Shown here in pieces: positions 34,095 to 41,998 of a stretch of 64,000 nt of DNA. Position 1 is the stretch's first letter. Every line of letters starts with the position of its first letter. The notes below the pieces were generated by a model that ran no database searches, was not told the DNA's origin, and saw nothing but the letters and a program-made list of their open reading frames with translations. This DNA is from Bacteroidales bacterium (lineage in GTDB: Bacteria > Bacteroidota > Bacteroidia > Bacteroidales > P3): NCBI GenBank assembly GCA_017429685.1, contig JAFROL010000022.1, positions 1-64,000 on the forward strand, given 5' to 3'. A program made the translations under genes and the position numbers.

Positions 34095-34374
34095 AGATTA
34101 ACAGCCTTTCTTGATTAACACTATCGTTTATTCGGGGACGTAACGTGCCCTCCTCAACCAGATCCACGGGGCGATCAAGAATTCTCTCCAACTCATTAAG
34201 CATAGCAGCGTGTTTAAGCAGGCTGATCCCTCCCTCATTGTATTGCACAAGAAGGTCCACGTCGCTCAGCGGCGTCTCTTCGCCGCGGGCGAAGGAGCCG
34301 AACAGCCACGCTTTCAAGACGGGCTGAGTCTTGAAATAGTCGGCTATTATTTTGGTCATCGCTTCAGTGCTCAT
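34078..34374 (-). CDS. mntA: MntA-type nucleotidyltransferase antitoxin
   Basis: 98 residues, a minimal nucleotidyltransferase. The signature GSFARGEETPLSDVDLLV (about residues 26-43) carries the G-S and D-x-D catalytic residues. In studied HepT/MntA systems the antitoxin AMPylates a tyrosine next to the HEPN active site. The toxin here has that Tyr (HDY). It is the first gene of the pair and has its own promoter at 34401-34431. Confidence 0.92.
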   Translation of the reverse strand: MSTEAMTKIIADYFKTQPVLKAWLFGSFARGEETPLSDVDLLVQYNEGGISLLKHAAMLNELERILDRPVDLVEEGTLRPRINDSVNQERLLIYERVR

Positions 34375-34400
34375 AGTTTTTCTTGTCTGATTTCATTTTG

Positions 34401-34431
34401 CAAAATTACGACTTTTATTCGGATTGGCAAA
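34401..34431 (-). promoter_or_regulatory. Promoter of mntA-hepT
   Basis: Minus strand TTTG (34428-34431), a 19-bp spacer, TAATTTTG (34401-34408), 27 nt before the mntA ATG. Confidence 0.78.
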
Positions 34432-34615
34432 ATTTATTTCACCCCCGTACATAAAAGAGGGTTCGCCGAACAGCATATGGGGGCTGTCTATTGTAAAATT
34501 CGCCGCTTGAAAAGGTAATTATCAGATGTGCTTTAAAAAAAATGTACTTTTGCGCAATATTATTCTGCAAAATACGTTAGTTCCCACAAATGTTAAACTT
34601 TTAAAAAATACGTTT

Positions 34616-35326
34616 ATGGAACTTTGTAACAAAATGTTGGCCGAATGTCTGGGTACATTCGTGCTTGTGTTCGGTGGCTGCGGCACAGCGCTGTTCGGAC
34701 ACGTCGGTTTCCTCGGTGTGGCCATTGCCTTTGGTCTCACTGTTATTGCTATGGCTTACGGTATCGGCCACGTCAGTGGTGCCCACCTCAACCCCGCCGT
34801 TTCGTTTGGCGTGTGGGTCAACGGCCGTATGAGCCTGAAGGATATGCTCTGCTACTGGGGTGCCCAGATTGTCGGTGCCATCATCGCCGGAGCTGTCCTG
34901 CTCTGCGTGTGGAAGGCTGCCGGATTGGGCAGCACAGGTGTTTTTGCCGCCAATGGTTATGGTGCTGAATTCCAGGCTGCCGCCGGCGAGGGTTACCTCA
35001 ACGTCAGCTGCGGTGGTGCATTCCTCATCGAGGCCCTGCTGACCTTCGTCTTCCTGATGGTCATCCTCGGCATCACCGACGACCGCCACCAGAACGGCAA
35101 ATTTGCAGGTCTGGCCATCGGCCTCACCCTGGTGCTCATCCACCTCATCAGCATCCCGCTGACCAACACCAGCGTCAACCCTGCCCGCAGCATCAGCCAG
35201 GCTATCTTCAGCGACTGCGCCACTTGGAGTGCTTGCGGCCAGCTGTGGCTCTTCATCGTCGCCCCGCTTGTAGGTGCTGCCGCTGCAGGCCTCTTCTACA
35301 AATGCGTTGCTCCGAAGGAGAAATAA
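34616..35326 (+). CDS. aqpZ: Aquaporin Z-type MIP channel
   Basis: 236 residues, six membrane helices with two half-helix NPA loops: HLNPAVSFG (about residues 61-69) and SVNPARS (near residue 184). These place it with AqpZ water channels rather than the longer glycerol facilitators. The start is the ATG at 34616. A -7 box TACTTTTG lies at 34545-34552 without a clear TTTG partner. Upstream in-frame codons come from the leader. A terminator follows. Confidence 0.94.
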   Translation: MELCNKMLAECLGTFVLVFGGCGTALFGHVGFLGVAIAFGLTVIAMAYGIGHVSGAHLNPAVSFGVWVNGRMSLKDMLCYWGAQIVGAIIAGAVLLCVWKAAGLGSTGVFAANGYGAEFQAAAGEGYLNVSCGGAFLIEALLTFVFLMVILGITDDRHQNGKFAGLAIGLTLVLIHLISIPLTNTSVNPARSISQAIFSDCATWSACGQLWLFIVAPLVGAAAAGLFYKCVAPKEK

Positions 35327-35351
35327 AAAGTTAAGCGTTAAGCTTGTCTTA

Positions 35352-35384
35352 TAAGGGATCCCTTTCGAGGGGTCCTTTTTTTTT
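35352..35384 (+). terminator. Terminator of aqpZ
   Basis: Imperfect hairpin AAGGGATCCCT-TTCG-AGGGGTCCTT followed by eight T. Confidence 0.85.
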
Positions 35385-35434
35385 GCCTTGGGCGCGGCAC
35401 GGGCTTCCCTGCCTTCGGGGTGAACCCGCTACGC

Positions 35435-35527
35435 CCGTTCCTATATCGTTCTTATATCGTTCTTATATCGTTCCTATATAAAAATATAAGAACGATATAA
35501 GAACGATATAAGAACGATATAGGAACG
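35435..35527. repeat. 93-bp palindrome built from TATATCGTTCT units
   Basis: The left arm contains CCGTTCCTATATCGTTCT repeated as TTATATCGTTC units. The right arm is the near-exact reverse complement ending GATATAGGAACGG. The loop is a few A. Shorter members of the same family stand at 47550-47600 and 63632-63682. Confidence 0.92.
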
Positions 35528-35584
35528 GCCCTGTCGGGTGCGTGTCGCTGCGGTGGCGGGGCAGGGGGAATGTTCTTTTGTAAA

Positions 35585-35616
35585 TTTGTTGAAAAACATA
35601 CGATTATGTATTTTTG
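35585..35616 (+). promoter_or_regulatory. Promoter with long leader before the small lipoprotein
   Basis: TTTG (35585-35588), a 20-bp spacer, TATTTTTG (35609-35616). The next gene starts 196 nt downstream. The leader includes a GCGGACCTGA/TCAGGTCTGC inverted pair at about 35742-35789. Confidence 0.78.
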
Positions 35617-35812
35617 CCGTTTTTTTTTCAAAAAAAATAAAAAAAAAATTCAAATGTGTGTAAAAAACGTGCCGAAAATGCTACATATAGTAGCGAGAAA
35701 GGTTTGGAAGACGTTTTTCTCTTTCGGCGCGTTGTGGTTTTTGCGGACCTGACGCAGCGGTCGGAACGGATAAAAACATCAGGTCTGCGCAATTTTAAAA
35801 CAATACAACATT

Positions 35813-36016
35813 ATGAAAAAGATCTTTTTAGTAATGGGCGTTATCGCAATGCTCGCAAGTCTCAATTCGTGCACCAAGAACTGCACCTGCAAAAGCTATG
35901 TGAACGGCGAACTGGTTGGCACGACAACAGCCGAAGCTAAGGGCAACTGCTCAAAACTGGATGTCAAGCAGGAAGTTATGGGTATGGTCAACGAGACAAA
36001 GTGCGAGAACGAATAG
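35813..36016 (+). CDS. Small secreted lipoprotein with Cys-rich body
   Basis: 67 residues. A clear lipobox (ASLNSC, acylated Cys at residue 20) leaves a mature part of 48 residues with four more Cys counting the lipidated one's neighbours (KNCTCKSYVNG, KGNCSK, TKCENE), suggesting disulfides. The family is not recognised, and such short lipoproteins are common in Bacteroidota. A good promoter lies 196 nt upstream and a strong bidirectional terminator follows, so it is monocistronic. Confidence 0.78.
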   Translation: MKKIFLVMGVIAMLASLNSCTKNCTCKSYVNGELVGTTTAEAKGNCSKLDVKQEVMGMVNETKCENE

Positions 36017-36047
36017 TCGCTGCTCAGACATTTGGACTATGAAAAGG

Positions 36048-36081
36048 AAAGGCTGTCGCAGAGATGCGGCAGCCTTTTTTC
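36048..36081 (+). terminator. Bidirectional terminator between small lipoprotein and prfB
   Basis: Stem AAAGGCTGTCGCA/TGCGGCAGCCTTT with a GAGA loop and six T. Read the other way it ends TTTCCTTTTC, so it may also serve prfB. Confidence 0.88.
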
Positions 36082-36082
36082 T

Positions 36083-36158
36083 CGCTCTCCGTTCTCCGTT
36101 CTCCGCTCTCTGTTCTCAGTTCTCAGTTCTCCGTTCTCCGTTCTCAGTTTTCCGCTCG
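36083..36158 (-). repeat. Heptamer array behind the prfB stop
   Basis: Units TTCTCCG, TTCTCAG and TTTTCCG on the plus strand run up to the prfB stop codon at 36159-36161. In gene orientation this reads as GAGAACGG and AAAACGG units. Confidence 0.9.
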
Positions 36159-37271
36159 TCAAGCTTCGGCGCCGAACTGCATCAGGTAGGCCTTGATGAA
36201 TTCGTCGATCTTGCCGTCCATCACACCAGTGACGTCGCCCGTCTGATAGCCTGTGCGGTGGTCCTTGACGCGACGGTCGTCCATAACGTAGCTGCGTATC
36301 TGGCTGCCCCACTCAATCTTCTTTTGGCTGGCCTTGATTTTAGCCTGCTCTTCCATACGGTGCTTCATCTCGCGGTCGTAGAGTTGCGAGCGCAGCAGTC
36401 GCAGGGCATTCTCCTTGTTCTTGGGCTGGTCGCGCGTCTCGGTGTTCTCTATCAGTATCTCCTCCTCCTCGCCGGTATAGGGGTCCTTGTACTGATAGCG
36501 CAGACGCACGCCCGATTCCACCTTGTTGACGTTCTGACCGCCGGCACCGCCGCTGCGGAAGGTGTCCCAGCTCAGGCGCGAGTTGTCGACAACGACCTCG
36601 ATGGTGTCGTCGACCAGGGGCGTGACGCTGACCGAGGCGAAGCTGGTCATACGTTTGCCTTGGGCGTTGAAGGGGCTGACGCGCACCAGGCGGTGCACTC
36701 CCGTCTCGCTCTTGAGGTAGCCGTAGGCGAAGTCGCCCTCAATCTGCATCGTGCAGCTCTTGATGCCGGCACCGTCGCCGTCCAGCGAGTTGCTGATGGC
36801 CACCTTGTATCCGTTGCGCTCGGCATAGCGTATGTACATACGCATCAGCATCTCGGCCCAGTCCTGAGCCTCGACGCCGCCGGCGCCGGCGTTGATGCTC
36901 AGCACAGCATCGAAGCGGTCGCTGTCGCCGCGCAGCATATTCTTGAATTCCAGCTCCTCCACCAGCTTGGTAGTGGTTTCGAGCTGTTTCATCATCTCCT
37001 CTTCGGTGGCGTCGCCAGCCTCGAAGAATTCGCTCATAACCTGCATATCGTCGCAACTGTCGCTGACGGCCTTGTAGGCTGTAGTCCAGGTCTTTTTGCT
37101 TTTGATTTCGAGCATCACCTTCTTGGCTTCCTTTGGGTCGTTCCAGAAGTCGGCAGCTTCGGTCTTCTTTTCTTCTTCTTCGATTTCGGACTTCAGTTTG
37201 TCGATGTCGAGGAATTTTTTCAAGGCGTCCTTCCTCTGTTCCAGTTCTTTTATCGTTTCGGGAATAGTCAT
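36159..37271 (-). CDS. prfB: Peptide chain release factor 2
   Basis: 370 residues. RF2 recognises UGA and UAA. The tripeptide SPF (in RVSPFNAQGKR) identifies RF2 rather than RF1, and GGAGGQNVNKVES holds the GGQ that triggers hydrolysis. The frame is uninterrupted from MTIPETIKEL. At the place where many prfB genes carry the in-frame UGA frameshift (after about residue 20) this one reads FLDIDKL with no stop, so the autoregulatory +1 frameshift is absent. It is followed directly by a heptamer repeat array. Confidence 0.96.
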   Translation of the reverse strand: MTIPETIKELEQRKDALKKFLDIDKLKSEIEEEEKKTEAADFWNDPKEAKKVMLEIKSKKTWTTAYKAVSDSCDDMQVMSEFFEAGDATEEEMMKQLETTTKLVEELEFKNMLRGDSDRFDAVLSINAGAGGVEAQDWAEMLMRMYIRYAERNGYKVAISNSLDGDGAGIKSCTMQIEGDFAYGYLKSETGVHRLVRVSPFNAQGKRMTSFASVSVTPLVDDTIEVVVDNSRLSWDTFRSGGAGGQNVNKVESGVRLRYQYKDPYTGEEEEILIENTETRDQPKNKENALRLLRSQLYDREMKHRMEEQAKIKASQKKIEWGSQIRSYVMDDRRVKDHRTGYQTGDVTGVMDGKIDEFIKAYLMQFGAEA

Positions 37272-37273
37272 AA

Positions 37274-37372
37274 TCTATTTGTGAGTTGTGAATTGTGATT
37301 AGTGAATTGTGACCTGTGACCTGTGATACGAACTCGGATGCGCTCGTGTCACTGGTCACAGGTCACAGTTCA
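37274..37372. repeat. GAATTGTGA / GACCTGTGA spacer repeats
   Basis: Tandem words GTGAATTGTGATTAGTGAATTGTGA, then GACCTGTGACCTGTGA, end in an inverted pair TCACTGGTCACAGGTCACAG. Similar words occur at 12914-12950, 49018-49050 and 60628-60660. Confidence 0.75.
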
Positions 37373-39469
37373 CTATATTTTAAAAATGTTTATCATTAAT
37401 ATCGTTATATCGGTTGCCACTCGATAGTCAGTGGCATAATTGCGGTCCAGCCGTTTGCAGTCCGGGTCCTTCACGCGCGGCATCAGGTCGCGTGTGCGGA
37501 ACACACCGCGGCGTATGTTCGGCAGGGGTTCGAAGCTCTCCGTACCCTCGCTTTCCGCTTTCCGCTTTCCGCTTTCCGCACCTCCGCAGTATCCCACCCA
37601 GCTTTTGCGGCCAAAGAGGACGGCAAAGCAGTCGGCGAAAAAGCGGCGTTTGCGCTTCTGTGGCCAGAACAGGATGGGGGAGAGGACGATTATCAGCAGC
37701 GCGCTGGCAATGTCGAACAGGCGTTTGGTGCGCCGGTTTGTGGTGCTGTCGATGCTTCCGAAATCGGGAGTGTAGAGACTGTCGGGACTGCCGATATAGT
37801 TGCTGCCGATCAGCACCTCCATTCCGTCGGGCAGGATTCGGAAGTCGACGCCTTTGCCCGATTGTGCTTCGAGTATATCTATTATCTTGTCAATCTGTAT
37901 GTCGTGCGAACAGAAGATGACTTCGTCCACCTTTGGCAGAACGCCGTGCAGCGCTGCGTCGTCGGGGTCGTGAGCCACCATTATGCCGTCGTGCTCTATT
38001 CCCAGCTGGTCGAACAGGGCTTCCAGTCTTTTGGTTTCCTTGTCCGATCCTACCACCATATAGCGGCGTCTGCCTCTGGGTCGTTGGCGGTAGCCCTCGA
38101 CACCGCATAGCCCCAGCAGTCCCCTGATGCCCAGGGCCGCGACGATGCTCCAGACAGAGCCCAGCAGCACGATGGCGCGCGAGAAACGCAACTCTTCGCT
38201 CAGCAGCGAATAGAACACCAGCAGCAGCAGGGCACCGGTGCCCATACCCTGCACGATGCGTCCTGGTCGGATTGGCTTGTCGTAGCCTCCTGCCAGCCAG
38301 GATGTTATCAGGAGGATTAGGACGTATGCCGGTAGGACGAGGTAGGTATATATGTCGGGATAGTAGTTCACATTTGCAGCCCAGAAAGTGGCCCACACCT
38401 GCTTGATGGCAAGGAATCCCGCCAGCGACACCGCAAAGTCGGCCAGCGGCACAGCCAGCCAGCCAAGCATACGCTTCACAAAGTCGACCGAGGCTCGCAG
38501 CCATATGGCACACTGTATCAGCAGGGTGTAGGTTTTGGCACCCCCTTGGCTGAAATATTTGCGGGCAAAGATGGCCATAGCATTATAGAAGGTGTAGACG
38601 TAGTTCATCGACGACTTGCGCGTGCTTTCGCCCTTGTAGTGCAGTATGCGCGTTGTGGGCAGGTAATAGTTCTTGTAGCCCGCCAGGCGTATGCGCCACG
38701 AGAAATCAATGTCCTCGCCATACATAAAATAGCTTTCGTCCAGCAAACCAGTCTTTTCCAAAGCCTCGCGGCTCAGCATCAGGAAAGCGCCCGGCAACAC
38801 ATCGACCTCGTTGACCTCATTGTCGTCGAGGTGGCCCATATAGTAGGCCCCCACTTTGCGGTTGTGCGGAAAAAGCTTTATCAGACCGCTGATTTTGAAG
38901 AACGACGTAGCAGGGGAGGGGAATCCACGTTTGCTCTCCTTCAGATAACGGCCCTCGCCGTCCACCATCTTCACACTGAGTCCACCACAATCGGGGTGGC
39001 TCTCAAAGAAATCAATACAAGTCGTAAACGTATCCCGCTGCACCAGCGTGTCAGGATTAAGCAAAAGAACATAATGAGAAGTGAGATCTGAGATGTGAGA
39101 AGTAAGATGTGAGAACTTTGACGCGGCAGCCCGTTCTCCGTTCTCCGTTTTCCGTTCTCCGTTTTCCGCACCCTCGCTTTCCGCTTTCCGCTTTCCGCTT
39201 TCCGCTCCAAGAACCTCCCTCAGCGCCTGGTTGTTGGCTTTGGCAAAACCCGGGTTGTCGCTGTTGGCTATAAGGTGCACCTTCGGAAACACCTCGCGCA
39301 CCATCGCCACCGAGCCATCAGTCGAGTTGTTGTCCACCACCCAGATTTTCGTTTCTGCCGACTCGCCATAGCGTGCGCGCACCTCCTCGGCCGCGGCCAT
39401 CACCGACCGCAGGCACTGCTCCAGAAAGTGCTTCACATTATAGTTCACTATGACTACCGACAGGCGCAT
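37373..39469 (-). CDS. Two-domain glycosyltransferase with in-frame repeat insertions
   Basis: 698 residues. The N-terminal half is a GT2 (GT-A) glycosyltransferase: SVVIVNYNVKHFLEQCL, VVDNNSTDGS, NPGFAKANNQAL, LLLNPDT, and YGEDIDFSWRIRLAG as the ED-type catalytic end. Several membrane helices follow (about residues 325-470). The C-terminal part has a Rossmann-like sugar-transferase segment (YMVVGSDKETKRL) and another hydrophobic helix near 580. It probably builds cell-surface polysaccharide. Two stretches are foreign to the family: residues about 89-132 and about 631-645, both translated short repeats (ESGKRKAESEG, ENGERKTENGER). They keep the frame. Confidence 0.88.
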   Translation of the reverse strand: MRLSVVIVNYNVKHFLEQCLRSVMAAAEEVRARYGESAETKIWVVDNNSTDGSVAMVREVFPKVHLIANSDNPGFAKANNQALREVLGAESGKRKAESEGAENGERKTENGERAAASKFSHLTSHISDLTSHYVLLLNPDTLVQRDTFTTCIDFFESHPDCGGLSVKMVDGEGRYLKESKRGFPSPATSFFKISGLIKLFPHNRKVGAYYMGHLDDNEVNEVDVLPGAFLMLSREALEKTGLLDESYFMYGEDIDFSWRIRLAGYKNYYLPTTRILHYKGESTRKSSMNYVYTFYNAMAIFARKYFSQGGAKTYTLLIQCAIWLRASVDFVKRMLGWLAVPLADFAVSLAGFLAIKQVWATFWAANVNYYPDIYTYLVLPAYVLILLITSWLAGGYDKPIRPGRIVQGMGTGALLLLVFYSLLSEELRFSRAIVLLGSVWSIVAALGIRGLLGLCGVEGYRQRPRGRRRYMVVGSDKETKRLEALFDQLGIEHDGIMVAHDPDDAALHGVLPKVDEVIFCSHDIQIDKIIDILEAQSGKGVDFRILPDGMEVLIGSNYIGSPDSLYTPDFGSIDSTTNRRTKRLFDIASALLIIVLSPILFWPQKRKRRFFADCFAVLFGRKSWVGYCGGAESGKRKAESEGTESFEPLPNIRRGVFRTRDLMPRVKDPDCKRLDRNYATDYRVATDITILMINIFKI
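37535..37583 (-). repeat. Second heptamer insertion inside the glycosyltransferase gene
   Basis: About four CTTTCCG units plus flanking bases encode ESGKRKAESEG between WVGYCG and FEPLPNIRRG, again without breaking the frame. Confidence 0.85.
39074..39212 (-). repeat. Composite short-repeat insertion inside the glycosyltransferase gene
   Basis: Heptamers (CTTTCCG, TTCTCCG, TTTTCCG) at about 39128-39207, followed by GAGATGTGAGAAGTAAGATG-type words at about 39078-39117, interrupt the GT2 domain between ALREVLG and YVLLLNPDT. The insertion adds about 44 residues and keeps the frame. Confidence 0.88.
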
Positions 39470-39703
39470 TCTATCTTTTTTTTGATGTTTTTTCGTTAGG
39501 GCGTTATCCGTTTTCTGACCGCTAAGTGTATGATATATAGGAAATTAATATATATTTATAATTATACAATAATATGCGGTCAAATTTGCAAAAATACTAA
39601 AAAAACATCAAATTCGGTGATGAAAATGTTGATTCAGTCTTAAGTGGTTGATTATTATTATTATATCTTTGTTTCGTGCTCCCATCAATCGGGCACAAAA
39701 AAA

Positions 39704-39800
39704 GGGTAAGCTGTTTATATCGCGTCGCTACAACCAAACACCCTTGCTGCATTCCTGCCCTGGGGGGATTCATTGGGAGCTGACCGTATAAGACTTACCC
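39704..39800 (-). ncRNA. ffs: Signal recognition particle RNA (small bacterial type)
   Basis: 97 nt on the minus strand. The ends pair (GGGTAAG with CTTACCC). The helix 8 core is present: CAGGGCAGGAATGCAGCAAGGG, with a GGAA tetraloop closed by GCA/TGC and the asymmetric AGCA loop bound by Ffh. A run of seven T follows the 3' end as terminator. A consensus promoter at 39806-39836 places the transcript start at the 5' end of the structure. Confidence 0.92.
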
Positions 39801-39805
39801 GAATG

Positions 39806-39836
39806 CAAAAGTACTACTTTTTCCGTTACTGGCAAA
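39806..39836 (-). promoter_or_regulatory. Promoter of the SRP RNA gene
   Basis: Minus strand TTTG (39833-39836), a 19-bp spacer, TACTTTTG (39806-39813), about 6 nt before the RNA 5' end. Confidence 0.85.
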
Positions 39837-39950
39837 TTTTTTTTTGCCCATACGCCGTAACCGATGATGTGTCAGGCTGATATTTTTTTCGGGGCAGGGT
39901 GGAACGGTGCTGTCGGCGGTGTGTGTGGAATGGAAAATCGTGGGAAATCG

Positions 39951-39984
39951 AAAAAAATGTGGCGCACCCGCGCGGGTGCGCCAC
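39951..39984 (-). terminator. Terminator of the second DUF6266 gene
   Basis: Perfect GC-rich stem GTGGCGCACCC/GGGTGCGCCAC with a GCGC loop. On the minus strand it is followed by ATTTTTTT. Confidence 0.9.
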
Positions 39985-40013
39985 ATTCCTGACAAGGGGT
40001 GTTGCAACTGCTA

Positions 40014-40649
40014 TCAGATCGAGAAATTGCCGAGGTAGACGCTGTCGCTAGTGAGCGAGGTGTCGACGCGGTTCATCGCCATCCAGACATCGACGCTGTC
40101 GCCGCTCCAGGCCGTTGGCAGGGTTATTGTACCTTGACGGTCGCCGCGTGCGCCGGCAGTGAGCGTGTAGACGGCCTGGCCTTTGGCCGAGTTGTAGACG
40201 AGAATCATTGCCTGGTCAGTGTCCTGCGCCTTGCCGATGCCGCTGTTGTCGGTCCAGCTCACATTGAGGCTCTGGCTGTCGACGACGGCGCTGGGGCTGT
40301 AGGGCAGCTCGAGGTTGCCTTTGGACACGAGGAACTTGTTGTAGAGCAGCTCGTAGGCGGGGTAGGTGCCGCCGATGACGTCGGCAAAGTTGTGCTTGAA
40401 GGCCGCATCGGCCTCGGTCATACCCTTGGCCTGGTCGTGGAAGCCCAGCTTTACGAAGCCCAAGATGCGACCCAAGAACTGGGACATCAAGGCGAACTTG
40501 AGTTGCTGCTGCATCTGTTTGACACTCTTGCTCGAAGGCTTGCTGCCCGAAAGGCTGCGCATATACGCTATGCCTTTCCAATAAGCACCGACGACATTTC
40601 CGACTTTTCCGCTGAATCCGCCGAGGATTCCTTTTCTAATTTTACCCAT
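40014..40649 (-). CDS. DUF6266 family protein
   Basis: 211 residues, the usual length for DUF6266. N-terminus MGKIRKGILGGFSGKVGNVV, then a helical region (about 30-100) and a predicted Ig-like or beta-sandwich C-terminal half. It has no signal or membrane segment. It is a paralogue of the gene at 2889-3680 but only the N-terminal signature is strongly shared. A -7-like box TATCTTTG at 40864-40871 implies a leader of about 210 nt. No gene is seen at 40650-41079. The function is unknown. Confidence 0.88.
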   Translation of the reverse strand: MGKIRKGILGGFSGKVGNVVGAYWKGIAYMRSLSGSKPSSKSVKQMQQQLKFALMSQFLGRILGFVKLGFHDQAKGMTEADAAFKHNFADVIGGTYPAYELLYNKFLVSKGNLELPYSPSAVVDSQSLNVSWTDNSGIGKAQDTDQAMILVYNSAKGQAVYTLTAGARGDRQGTITLPTAWSGDSVDVWMAMNRVDTSLTSDSVYLGNFSI

Positions 40650-41079
40650 AGTTGTTGTTTTTTAAGGTTTGAAAAATGATTTTGTTTTCTTTTGCCTTTC
40701 GTCCGGAGAAGCCGCGCCGGCGGTGGCGGGCATCGGAGTGACCTGGTGGGGCGGTGTCGCAAGGTCGCGCGCATCCTCTTGACTCACTCGCCGGCTGTTT
40801 ACTTTTTTTTGTCCTCGTGCCGGCCTCTTCCGCTTTGCGCCGCTTCTCCTTTGAAAGACGATGCAAAGATAGGGCAAAAAAATACCGACTTTAAGAAAAA
40901 GACTTGATATTCAGCATTGTGAAGCGATACGGAACATTGTGGCACATAATGGCACAAACGCCTTTGGGACGAAAAAAAGCCCGTTCGGGGGCCGATTTTT
41001 GAAAAATCTGTTGCCTTTGAACGGACTTGGTGATGCAAGAAGCTCTATTCTGCTGAAAGAGTGGAGTGTATATGATGAT

Positions 41080-41337
41080 TTAGGTTGCTGCGAGGTTCAG
41101 TCCCAGCTTGTCGAGCCGTCCTGACGGGGCTATGGGGTTTTTGCTCAGGAAGTCGTTGACCTCCGAGTCGAGAAAATAGAGTGTACGCGAACCGCTGAAG
41201 CGATAGGCGCGTATCACGCCAAGTTTCATCCATCGGTTGACGGTGCTTCGCGAAATTTGCAGCTTGTCTTGCAATTCGGTAACTGTTAGCCAGTTGCAGT
41301 CTCTTTTTCCGGCATTTGCCGCGGTTTCTTTGTTCAT
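41080..41337 (-). CDS. Excisionase-like helix-turn-helix DNA-binding protein
   Basis: 85 residues. A MerR-like HTH_17 domain: WLTVTELQDKLQISRSTVNRWMKLG (helix-turn-helix) and the wing IRAYRFSGSRTLYFLDSEV. Such proteins are excision factors or small regulators of mobile elements in Bacteroidota. No integrase or transposase is nearby. It stands alone in an AT-rich, repeat-rich stretch. The gap to the next gene (41338-41998) holds only AT-rich repeats. Confidence 0.85.
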   Translation of the reverse strand: MNKETAANAGKRDCNWLTVTELQDKLQISRSTVNRWMKLGVIRAYRFSGSRTLYFLDSEVNDFLSKNPIAPSGRLDKLGLNLAAT

Positions 41338-41394
41338 ATTATTTAGGGTTTAAGGGTTTAGTGGTATTTGGTTAAGTAAATGGTCAAAAATAAC

Positions 41395-41640
41395 TTTCAT
41401 TTTCTTTTAACAGGAATTACCATAAATTGGACAGGAATTAACCAAAAATTAATTTGGCTCTAGTTTTTTCTTTTAACAGCAATTAAGTTACTAATCAGAA
41501 TTAATGTACATATTTTATAACACGAATTGCCACGAATTATCCATAAATTAATGGTTAATTAGATGATAATTATATGTAAAATAAATTTGACCAATTACTT
41601 ATCAGCAATTTTACAGCAATTATCAGCAATTATTTTTGGG
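41395..41640. repeat. AT-rich GGAATTACCA / GCAATTATCAG repeat stretch with 64-bp repeat copy 2
   Basis: Repeated words AACAGGAATTACCATAAATT, GGACAGGAATTAACC and CAGCAATTATCAGC. 41519-41582 is the second copy of the 64-bp repeat at 28891-28954. Confidence 0.75.
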
Positions 41641-41998
41641 AATGTGAATGAAGAAAATCCTGTTCGCTTTGCGAACCATTTCCTGTTTTTCCTGTAGATT
41701 TTTGTCATTGTTTTCGTTTTTTCCTGTTTCCGAATGCAAAAATATGACAAAATAAAAGCACCTTTCCAAACCGTTGTTGAACGGATGAAAAGGTTATTAT
41801 TGGCGTTGCATATTAATGATATATAGGGATATGTGCCAATTCTTGCGACGGTTTTCTGCAAGAACTTGGCAAGAGTTGGCAAGAGCATTGCGCAACACTG
41901 CCGCAATGGTGTATCGTATTGCGGCAATATGTTGTCGTTCAGAGAACTATGTTTGTAAAGAAACGCTTGCTGAAATAAATATCGTTGCCAATATCACG

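Noticed and set aside
41080..41337. Evidence for an integrative element around the excisionase-like gene
   Set aside because: No integrase, transposase, relaxase or attachment repeat was found within several kb.
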